A stretch of DNA of 9,746 nt from Caryophanales bacterium UBA3935 (GTDB lineage: Bacteria > Bacillota_I > Bacilli_A > ML615J-28 > CAG-698): assembly GCA_002385755.1 (NCBI GenBank), contig DGED01000007.1, positions 565 through 10,310 on the forward strand. Reading direction: 5' to 3'. The notes beneath the pieces are model-generated. The model saw only the letters and a program-made list of their open reading frames with translations, made no database searches and was not told the DNA's origin. Each line of letters starts with the position of its first letter. Within the stretch, counting starts at the first letter, position 1. The position numbers were made by a program, and so were the translations under genes. Positions 1 to 4,624 of this stretch are shown here, in pieces.

Positions 1-1413
1 GAAATCATATTCCGAGATCGCGAACGCCACCTTATGAAGCGTGAGCTGTCCGGACCCGGTCCCGCCCGGGGCTGCGAAGAAGATTACTTTTTCGAGTTTC
101 TTAAGGTCGGACGGCGAAAGAGTAGTTAGGTCGATAACGACGGTTTGTTTTGTGCCGTCAAAGGTGACGCTTTCTTCTTTCGCCACGCCCGGTCCTTCAA
201 TCTTGAACAACCCGGTCTTGTTCTCCATGCCCGTTACTTCGATTTCCAGCTTGGTAAACCCGCTGAAATCGCCTTCGATTAAAGCTAAGGCGTGAGACCA
301 GTGCTGGCCCTCGTTTGTCTTTTCGTATTCGATAACGATGTCGGTTCCCGATTTCTCGATTTCGTAAACGCCGTCGCCGTTATCATACCAAATATCGACT
401 ATGAATTCTGGGTCGGCGCCGTCATAGATGTTTTTCTCTTTAACCGGCGGCTGGTAATCATATTCCGCGACCATAAAGATGTCGAGAATATCAAAGGAGC
501 CGCTGCCCGAGGCGCCGGCATGCCCGAACAAGAAGATTTTCTGGATACCGTTCTTTTCAGCGGCGGTCATCTCCGAGAAGTCAACGACGACTTCCTGTTC
601 GGTCCCGTCAAGAATGACGAAATTTTCGAAACCGTCGGCGACCTTCGCCAGGAACTTCTGTCCGACAGTTCCCTTCACCTTGACAACCATATAATTAAAG
701 CCTGCGAAATTGCCTTTCACGTTAGTATACATGCAACTCCATTCAAGCCCGGAAGGTTTGTCAAACTCAACCTTCGCGACGTCGCCAACGTAGGTGATCG
801 TGTAAGTTTCGTCGGCGAAATCCGCCCAAAGGGCGTTGAAATGAAACTCCTCGTCCGTCCCGTTGTATTCGTTGACGTTGGAGGGAATATCGTCGTAACC
901 GGCCTCGATTATAAACCCGGCCGGTTCTTCTTTACTGAAGGTTAAAGCGGTTATTTCGATCTCGCCGATCGAGTTTTCCTTGCCGGGAGCGGCGCAAATG
1001 ACCACTTTTTCGACATCTTTCAAGTATTCGCTCTCCTTCGCCAAACTCCACTCGTAAGTCCCGCCGACGCCGGTGACATTAAGTCTTACCTCTTTCGCTT
1101 CGGCAATGTCCTTACCTTCCAAACGTAATGCCATCGACCCGTTGCCTTTAACGGTGATGACAAGCTTCTGATATTTCGCGAGATTGTGCTTGATGGTCGG
1201 ACTTTCAATCGTCGCATCGGGTTTGTCGCCCTTGTCGTAGCCGAACGACAACTTTTCCGCCGTATTATCTTCGATGGTGTAAACGGCTTCATCGCCGCTC
1301 CAGTCGCCCAAGACATTTAATTCTTTCGGCGTCCGGTCACAGCCGACAACAACGACAAACAACAAAAACATGAACATGAATCCCAAAATAAGTTTGAAAC
1401 TGCGTTTTGTCAT
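1..1413 (-). CDS. Lipoprotein with three repeated carbohydrate-binding-like modules (3' end outside window)
   Basis: This is the N-terminal 471 residues of a surface lipoprotein whose frame is open to the window edge. The start is ATG at 1413-1411 with a strong Shine-Dalgarno site (AAGGAGGAG, 1416-1424). Residues 5-24 are hydrophobic and end in a lipobox V22-V23-G24-C25, so the mature protein should be lipid-anchored at Cys25. Three related modules follow at about 33-161, 190-318 and 338-470. Each has a strand pattern of the type 'F.G(F/Y)..L.I.VKG', then a 'DG..Q.V.ID' segment, and closes with '(F)..(A/H)(P/A)G...(S)G.(F/I).I....F' (APGKENSIG 142-150, GHAGASGSG 297-305, APGGTGSG 448-455). 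Modules of this type are jelly-roll carbohydrate-binding domains, often placed before a glycoside hydrolase domain; the catalytic part, if any, lies outside the window. Binding is inferred and the ligand is unknown. It is followed upstream by a promoter with two operator palindromes, suggesting sugar-responsive control. Confidence 0.85.
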   Translation of the reverse strand, partial: MTKRSFKLILGFMFMFLLFVVVVGCDRTPKELNVLGDWSGDEAVYTIEDNTAEKLSFGYDKGDKPDATIESPTIKHNLAKYQKLVITVKGNGSMALRLEGKDIAEAKEVRLNVTGVGGTYEWSLAKESEYLKDVEKVVICAAPGKENSIGEIEITALTFSKEEPAGFIIEAGYDDIPSNVNEYNGTDEEFHFNALWADFADETYTITYVGDVAKVEFDKPSGLEWSCMYTNVKGNFAGFNYMVVKVKGTVGQKFLAKVADGFENFVILDGTEQEVVVDFSEMTAAEKNGIQKIFLFGHAGASGSGSFDILDIFMVAEYDYQPPVKEKNIYDGADPEFIVDIWYDNGDGVYEIEKSGTDIVIEYEKTNEGQHWSHALALIEGDFSGFTKLEIEVTGMENKTGLFKIEGPGVAKEESVTFDGTKQTVVIDLTTLSPSDLKKLEKVIFFAAPGGTGSGQLTLHKVAFAISEYDF

Positions 1414-1425
1414 TACTCCTCCTTA

Positions 1426-1439
1426 TTTAAACGTTTCAA
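1426..1439. promoter_or_regulatory. LacI/CcpA-type operator, proximal site
   Basis: TTTAAACGTTTCAA is a near-perfect palindrome around a central CG (12 of 14 positions are symmetric). It sits directly upstream of the ribosome binding site of the lipoprotein gene, just downstream of its -10. It fits the general LacI-family operator form and matches the cre consensus TGWAARCGYTWNCW at about 11 of 14 positions on the minus strand. A repressor here would block elongation or clearance. Confidence 0.5.
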
Positions 1440-1452
1440 TATGGGCGATTTT

Positions 1453-1481
1453 ATTATATCACAAGAAAAATCGTTATGCAA
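1453..1481 (-). promoter_or_regulatory. Promoter of the lipoprotein gene (extended -10)
   Basis: On the minus strand there is a perfect -10 TATAAT (1453-1458) preceded by TGA, giving the extended -10 form TGN-TATAAT. A weaker -35, TTGCAT (1476-1481), lies 17 bp upstream. Transcription should start near 1446, giving a leader of about 33 nt that carries the proximal operator and then the ribosome binding site. Confidence 0.65.
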
Positions 1482-1490
1482 GCGTTTTTA
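1477..1490. promoter_or_regulatory. LacI/CcpA-type operator (cre-like), distal site
   Basis: Read on the minus strand, TAAAAACGCTTGCA matches the Bacillus cre consensus TGWAARCGYTWNCW at 13 of 14 positions; only the second base differs. It overlaps the -35 of the lipoprotein promoter. Its centre is 51 bp from the centre of the proximal palindrome at 1426-1439, close to five helical turns. The regulator could be CcpA or a dedicated LacI-family sugar repressor; the sequence cannot separate these. Confidence 0.5.
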
Positions 1491-1582
1491 CAAAATTGTT
1501 AAAATTTCTTCGATTATTTATTTTTTACTTAATAACCGGATAACCCGACCGCGAGTTAAGGCAAGCGCGAAGGCTATTAACG

Positions 1583-1613
1583 ATAAAAAAAGGCCTATTC
1601 TTTAATAAGCCTT
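1583..1613 (-). terminator. Intrinsic terminator overlapping the end of the small membrane-protein gene
   Basis: On the minus strand AAGGCTTATT (1604-1613) pairs with AATAGGCCTT (1590-1599) at 9 of 10 positions across a 4-nt loop, followed by a run of T's (1585-1591). The stem lies partly inside the last codons and includes the stop codon of the gene ending at 1595. Confidence 0.8.
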
Positions 1614-1891
1614 CTTACTTCTCTCGCCTCGTCAAGTATTTCCCGCAACCGGTTTGTTTCCCGGGCGATCAGACGGATTTTTCTAACCATTTTATTAATC
1701 GTTTTAATTAACCACGCGAGATAGAATACCGCCGCCAAAAAATACATCGCAATCGTGAGGAAAAGCGCGGATTCTCTCGCGGTCACGCCGCTTGCATTAT
1801 TTACATACAGAAGATGACAAAAGAAAGCGAGCCCGGCGAAAAAACACATTAACACTAAATATATATAACGGATAGATTTGCTCTCACGCAT
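1595..1891 (-). CDS. Small two-helix membrane protein with basic C-terminal coiled coil
   Basis: 98 residues, no family recognised. Two hydrophobic segments are visible at about 8-30 and 42-62, separated by a short loop (NNASGVTARES). After them comes a highly charged, Arg/Lys/Glu-rich tail at 63-98 with heptad-like spacing of Leu and Ile, likely a cytoplasmic coiled coil. The first 37 nt overlap the upstream gene in another frame, so the two are almost certainly co-transcribed from the promoter near 2087. The ATG at 1891 has no clear Shine-Dalgarno site, which fits translation coupled to the upstream reading frame; an internal Met15 is the alternative start but has no site either and would cut into the first helix. 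The gene's 3' end forms half of its own terminator hairpin. Function unknown; the architecture recalls small membrane adaptors. Confidence 0.65.
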   Translation of the reverse strand: MRESKSIRYIYLVLMCFFAGLAFFCHLLYVNNASGVTARESALFLTIAMYFLAAVFYLAWLIKTINKMVRKIRLIARETNRLREILDEAREVRRLIKE

Positions 1892-2067
1892 TTGGCGATA
1901 TAAAACTCGCCCGGGGCGAATTTGTTCGCGGCCGCTTCTTTCGCTTCCTTTTTAGTGTCGAAGGCGGCGAATAACTCGCCCTTGCCGATAGCGACATATT
2001 TCCCTTTGTGTTTATGCGATAAATAATCTTTCCGTTCGATGAAATACTCTTTGTTTAGATTTGCCAT
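1855..2067 (-). CDS. Small soluble protein, DUF5678-like
   Basis: 70 residues from the preferred start, MANLNKEYF. A longer frame begins at 2079, but that ATG would lie at about +1 of the predicted transcript, while the ATG at 2067-2065 has GAGGGAA at a workable distance. The middle, K(G)KYVAIGKGELFAAFDTKKEAKEAA followed by a Pro-Gly turn and 'FYIAKC', resembles the DUF5678 pattern (Y.GKWVAI..G.VV..G....E...A......F.V..V), a family of small proteins of unknown function. The assignment is from pattern memory, not a search. The last ten or so codons overlap the following membrane-protein gene, with which it forms a two-gene unit. Confidence 0.6.
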   Translation of the reverse strand: MANLNKEYFIERKDYLSHKHKGKYVAIGKGELFAAFDTKKEAKEAAANKFAPGEFYIAKCVRANLSVIYI

Positions 2068-2086
2068 ATATTCCCTCATAGCCCTT

Positions 2087-2113
2087 ATTATACAGTAAAA
2101 ATAGATTTTCCAA
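2087..2113 (-). promoter_or_regulatory. Promoter of the DUF5678-like / membrane protein unit
   Basis: Perfect -10 TATAAT at 2087-2092 on the minus strand. The best -35 is TTGGAA (2108-2113) with a short 15-bp spacer, so promoter strength is uncertain. Predicted transcription start is near 2080, only about a dozen bases before the preferred ATG at 2067. Confidence 0.5.
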
Positions 2114-2123
2114 TGGCTTCAGT

Positions 2124-2146
2124 AAAAAAGGTCGCTTCCAGCCTTT
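2124..2146 (-). terminator. Weak intrinsic terminator after the NYN gene
   Basis: On the minus strand AAAGG (2142-2146) and CCTTT (2127-2131) pair around a 10-nt loop and run into six T's (2124-2129). The stem is only 5 bp, so read-through into the next unit is possible; position right after the stop codon supports a terminator role. Confidence 0.4.
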
Positions 2147-2153
2147 AGTTTAA

Positions 2154-2921
2154 TCACTTCTTTATACAAATAAACGCCGTGTTGCCTTTCGTTTCGATCG
2201 TATAATATTCCTTTAACACCGACTTAAAAAACGGCAAAGTATTTTTATTGGCGAACCCGTAGTTTTTCGGCGAGAAGTCGGTCTGCCTTTTCTTTAATAT
2301 CTCGATTACTTGGGAGAATTGCGCGAAGCCTTTCTCGTCCTTGTTTTCCTCAATCAAATTATTCACAAGCTCGACCAGCTCTTTTATTCTTCGGTTAGGA
2401 TATTTTTCGGCCTTGGCGTCTTGCTTTTTCTGGGCTTCGTCCTGTTTTTGCGCTTTGTTGTCTTTAATGCGCGTGTCAATATTAATGAAGAAATTGCACT
2501 CAATCTTAAACGGTTGAGGCGTCGTCTCAACGCCGGCGCCGATAACGAATTTATCTTCTTTTTTTAACCTGATCGCGAGCGGCGTTAAATCCGAATCGCA
2601 AGAGGCCAGGCAAAAACAAGTGATGTAATCTTTGTTTAAAAGATCCATCGCTTCAATCGCGATCCTGATGTCGGTCGCGTTCTTCTTCTTGGTATACGGC
2701 ATCTGCAATTTCGGGCTGATGCCTAAGGACTGCATTTTCTCGATGAATTTCGAGTGTGTCTTTTGCTCGGGGGGAATGGTGGTGTAAATGTCGGAGAAAT
2801 AGGCTTCCTTAATAATCACGTCCCCGTAATCATTTAGCTCGTCAAAGAGCAACTTTAAATATTCTTCGTTGTTGAAGTTGTCATAATCGATCAATACCGC
2901 GATTTTGTGTTTTGTTTCCAT
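2154..2921 (-). CDS. NYN-domain (LabA/DUF88) PIN-like RNase-type protein with probable OST-HTH/LOTUS domain
   Basis: 255 residues. Residues 5-150 are an NYN domain (PF01936): a strand ending in LIDYDN with D12 and D14, then ATDIRIAIEAMD with D84, then SCDSDLTPLA with D109 and D111, and a following beta strand plus 'IGAG'. These acidic residues are the expected metal-binding set of the PIN-like nuclease fold, so it is probably catalytically competent. A charged Lys/Gln/Glu-rich linker spans about 152-178. The last 75 residues, with a helical start (RIKELVELVNNLI) and an ending strand pair (YYTIETKGNTAFICIKK), look like an OST-HTH/LOTUS RNA-binding domain, a common partner of NYN. The role is likely RNA cleavage or processing in the cytosol; the target is unknown. 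Its AAGGA site (2936-2940) is 14 nt from the ATG, unusually far, and an out-of-frame ATG lies between. It follows the MBL gene by 42 nt, probably in one operon. Confidence 0.85.
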   Translation of the reverse strand: METKHKIAVLIDYDNFNNEEYLKLLFDELNDYGDVIIKEAYFSDIYTTIPPEQKTHSKFIEKMQSLGISPKLQMPYTKKKNATDIRIAIEAMDLLNKDYITCFCLASCDSDLTPLAIRLKKEDKFVIGAGVETTPQPFKIECNFFINIDTRIKDNKAQKQDEAQKKQDAKAEKYPNRRIKELVELVNNLIEENKDEKGFAQFSQVIEILKKRQTDFSPKNYGFANKNTLPFFKSVLKEYYTIETKGNTAFICIKK

Positions 2922-2963
2922 ATTTTTGCATTATTTCCTTTCGATTTATGGTTGGGTGGCTGG

Positions 2964-3554
2964 CTATAATTCAATTTCCGAACCGGCCGAAACGACGAGT
3001 TTGTTCTCAGCGGAAAAAGTATCCGCCATCGTCGCGTCAAAGAGCGCTCTCGGTTTCATGTGAATCGGGATCGTCCGGCGGGCCTTGATAATCCGCGCGC
3101 ATTCCGCGGCTTCTTCCGGACCCATGTTGTATACGCCGTCAATCGGCAAAAGCGCGTAATCGAGAGCAAGTTCCGGGAAACCGGCCATCGCGGCGGTTTT
3201 TGACGTGTCGCCAGCCGCGTATAGTTTCAGACCGTCAAAAGCGATGATATAACCCACGCACTCGCTTTCGTTATGGTTTTTATTGTAGGCGGGAACGGCC
3301 TTGATTTCCACGCCCTTGAAATTAAAAGTTTGATATTCCCCGTCCTTTAAGGCGTCAAAGTTTTGGATAACGACGCACTCCTTCTTTTTCGCGACCAAAT
3401 CCACCCGGTTATGGTCGCCATGCTGGTGCGTCACCAGGATAATATCGGCGGGCAGGTCATAGCCATTCCCGGCAAACGGGTCGACGTAAATCACGACATC
3501 CCCGTCGGTCACGATCCGGAAACTGCCGTGACCCTGAAACAATAATCTTGCCAT
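2964..3554 (-). CDS. UlaG-like metallo-beta-lactamase-fold metal-dependent hydrolase
   Basis: 196 residues of the MBL superfamily, COG2220-type (UlaG/YtkL-like). The metal ligands are all present: H43-Q-H45-G-D47-H48 (the HxHxDH motif), H94 in a PAYNKNHNES segment, D116 in AAGDT, and H165 in IPIHMKP. The N-terminal 'FQGHGSFRI' with 'YVDPFAGN' is typical of this subgroup. No signal peptide, so cytosolic. Bacterial relatives are mostly uncharacterised; UlaG itself hydrolyses ascorbate-6-phosphate lactone, but nothing here supports that substrate. The start ATG at 3554 has a very good Shine-Dalgarno site (GGGAGG) seven bases upstream. The decayed DUF3795-like gene is about 60 nt upstream and the NYN gene 42 nt downstream, so one leftward transcript is likely. 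Confidence 0.88.
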   Translation of the reverse strand: MARLLFQGHGSFRIVTDGDVVIYVDPFAGNGYDLPADIILVTHQHGDHNRVDLVAKKKECVVIQNFDALKDGEYQTFNFKGVEIKAVPAYNKNHNESECVGYIIAFDGLKLYAAGDTSKTAAMAGFPELALDYALLPIDGVYNMGPEEAAECARIIKARRTIPIHMKPRALFDATMADTFSAENKLVVSAGSEIEL

Positions 3555-3617
3555 TTTTTTGCCTCCCTACTTTTTTTATTTCTTTCATATCGCGCGCTAA
3601 TCGACGCGGTCTTCCTT

Positions 3618-3981
3618 TCAGCTTTTGACCGTCTTCCCACAACGCGCGCATTGCTCGTCATACCGGGGAAACTTCGTCCCGCAGCCATCGCAACGCCGGC
3701 GTTCTTTTCGTTCATTTTCATTTGTGTGATTACAAAAGATAATCGAACGGTGGATGTAATTATTGTCTATAAAACTATCGAGCGTCCGGCAGGGGTATTC
3801 GGGGCATAGGAAGCAATACACAATCTCTTTCTCTTTCGTGAAAGCCTTGACTTGCGTTCCCGGCAATACGCGAATATAATATCGTTTTTACAACCGTGGC
3901 GGCGTAAATTCTCCGGTTTTAGTTTTCTCGCTTCCGCGATTTCCGCCAATAGAACCCGCAATAAGAATCATACCGTATACC
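3618..3981 (-). pseudogene. Decayed DUF3795-like cysteine-rich (zinc-binding) gene
   Basis: Recognisable pieces of one small cysteine-rich protein lie in order but in three different frames. First YDSYCGFYW (about 3972-3946), like the N-terminal YCGFYC of DUF3795 proteins but with Trp (TGG) at the second Cys. Then, in another frame, LKPENLRRHGCKNDIIFAYCRE (about 3925-3860), where the family normally has a Cys before 'HGC' or 'xGC'; here it is Arg (CGC, one base from TGC). Then, after a frame change near 3865, EIVYCFLCPEYPC (the usual C..C...PC block) and a C-terminal zinc ribbon, CDGCGTKFPRYDEQCARCG, ending at the stop at 3618. The spacing between blocks is also shorter than usual, suggesting deletions. 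Any intact-looking ORF here (82 residues from a TTG at 3866) lacks the N-terminal half. Assignment to DUF3795 is by motif memory; decay is seen directly as frame changes. Confidence 0.55.
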
Positions 3982-4065
3982 TAACGCTTCCGTCTTTATG
4001 ATTCCGAGCAAACGAAGATGCGTCGTGGGTTTCCAGCGCTTTTAATTTTCCTCTTCTCTGATTAA

Positions 4066-4094
4066 ATATTAACATTATTATCCCTTTTATGCAA
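4066..4094 (-). promoter_or_regulatory. Candidate promoter for the DUF3795-like / MBL / NYN operon
   Basis: On the minus strand TTGCAT (4089-4094) and TAATAT (4066-4071) are 17 bp apart, and TG stands before the -10 as in extended -10 promoters. Each box matches consensus at only three or four of six positions. It is back-to-back with the plus-strand promoter at 4107-4135, with 12 bp between the two -35 boxes. Confidence 0.4.
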
Positions 4095-4106
4095 CACTAT
4101 TTTTCG

Positions 4107-4135
4107 TTGATAGTATCGATTCACACATATATAAA
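4107..4135 (+). promoter_or_regulatory. Plus-strand promoter of the candidate small RNA
   Basis: TTGATA (4107-4112) and TATAAA (4130-4135) each match consensus at five of six positions and are separated by exactly 17 bp. Transcription would begin near 4142. It is the best plus-strand promoter in a window whose well-supported genes all run the other way. Confidence 0.6.
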
Positions 4136-4141
4136 TAAGAA

Positions 4142-4274
4142 TGTTGCTAAAACAACCAGCGCCTTAATCTACCTTCAATATTTAAAAAGCGCTCTTAAAT
4201 TAATATTACGCGTAAAGAGGAGTTTTTGCGAAATAGTACGACCCCCTTTAGATAAGGAGGTCGGTATTTTTTTT
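4142..4274 (+). ncRNA. Candidate small RNA, about 130 nt
   Basis: Bounded by the promoter at 4107-4135 and the hairpin/T8 terminator at 4239-4274. The predicted transcript has no convincing ORF: the first ATG (4141) would give only eight codons and lies at the transcript start. Local pairings are visible: GTTG 4143-4146 with CAAC 4153-4156, AGCGC 4158-4162 with GCGCT 4189-4193, and CTCTT 4192-4196 with AAGAG 4215-4219, the last two overlapping by two bases and so partly exclusive. A purine-rich GAGGAG at 4217-4222 sits just before the terminator and could be a ribosome-site mimic or an antisense seed. I do not recognise a known RNA family. Confidence 0.45.
4239..4274 (+). terminator. Strong plus-strand intrinsic terminator
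   Basis: CGACCCCCTT (4239-4248) pairs with AAGGAGGTCG (4254-4263) at nine of ten positions around the loop TAGAT, followed by GTA and eight T's (4267-4274). There is no T-run on the minus-strand side, so it works in the plus direction only, although the gene to its left runs away on the minus strand. Confidence 0.75.
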
Positions 4275-4365
4275 ATTCGAACCTGAAGCCCGCCAATAAT
4301 TTGGCCGGGATTTACTGGTTTTAGTAATATTTTTTTTGGTTATAATTAATCCTAATCCCCGCGTT

Positions 4366-4401
4366 ATGAAAAACTTTTTATGGACTTCAGTTTCTAATTA
4401 A
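4366..4401 (+). CDS. 11-codon leader ORF coupled to the hydrophobic micro-ORF
   Basis: ATG at 4366 encodes MKNFLWTSVSN and stops with TAA at 4399-4401, which shares its last A with the ATG of the next micro-ORF (TAATG). It lies about 20 nt after a plus-strand TATAAT (4341-4346). No good Shine-Dalgarno site is visible, so translation is uncertain and chance is a real alternative. Confidence 0.2.
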   Translation: MKNFLWTSVSN

Positions 4402-4505
4402 TGTTTCTAAAATCACTTATGATTCTCATATCGATTTTTGGAATTTTTACTCTTTTTATCAATTATCTAATCAGAATTTTTGCGATAGTCAATGGAGAAA
4501 ATTGA
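4401..4505 (+). CDS. Candidate 34-residue single-helix membrane peptide
   Basis: The ORF encodes 34 residues: Lys4 near the N-terminus, a continuous hydrophobic stretch at about 5-24, Arg25, a second short hydrophobic run to 30, and a polar end NGEN. The pattern (short, one helix, basic at the ends) resembles type I toxin peptides and other small membrane proteins. Its ATG overlaps the stop of an 11-codon ORF, an arrangement used for coupled translation. Against it: T-rich DNA tends to encode Phe/Leu/Ile by chance, there is no clear ribosome binding site, and no plus-strand terminator follows. Too short for similarity judgement from memory. Confidence 0.25.
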   Translation: MFLKSLMILISIFGIFTLFINYLIRIFAIVNGEN

Positions 4506-4554
4506 TAAATTAATTGTCGGTTATCCGCAAAACGCAATTTTACCGGAAACGTAG

Positions 4555-4601
4555 AAAAGAAAAAGCATTTCGCATAAGGCAATTAATCTTGTGCGAAATG
4601 C
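4555..4601 (-). terminator. Strong terminator of the phosphodiester glycosidase operon
   Basis: On the minus strand, 4588-4601 and 4565-4578 form a 14-bp stem with one G-U pair (core GCATTTCGCA perfectly paired) and a 9-nt loop, followed by TTTTTCTTTT. It lies about 24 nt after the stop of the second glycosidase. No T-run follows on the plus side. Confidence 0.85.
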
Positions 4602-4624
4602 CCATATTCATTTATGTCGGAAGT

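Larger units (their letters stand above)
4275..4564. other. AT-rich intergenic stretch
   Basis: Contains no gene longer than 40 codons. It holds a weak plus-strand hairpin (TTACT 4312-4316 with AGTAA 4323-4327) running into a T-rich stretch to about 4337, an imperfect GC-rich inverted repeat at about 4290-4309 (GCCAA/TTGGC core), a plus-strand TATAAT at 4341-4346 with a poor -35, and the coupled micro-ORFs at 4366-4505. No homology-bearing remnant of a longer gene was recognised on either strand. Confidence 0.6.

Noticed and set aside
292..945. 217-codon open frame on the plus strand opposite the lipoprotein gene
   Set aside because: It is antisense to a minus-strand frame with lipobox, ribosome site and three recurring modules; its own sequence shows no family features and no ribosome site.
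1441..1605. 54-codon plus-strand ORF starting at 1441
   Set aside because: It runs through the promoter, operator and terminator of the flanking minus-strand genes, has no ribosome site and no recognisable protein features.
3968..4075. 35-codon minus-strand ORF ahead of the DUF3795-like remnant (ETHDASSFARNHKDG segment)
   Set aside because: Composition looks protein-like and it is in frame with one of the remnant's pieces beyond a TGA, but no family could be recognised and the region is decayed; not enough to call a gene.
4089..4286. 65-codon plus-strand ORF covering the small RNA region
   Set aside because: Its ATG lies upstream of the promoter's -35, so the predicted transcript would not contain it, and it reads through the terminator hairpin.
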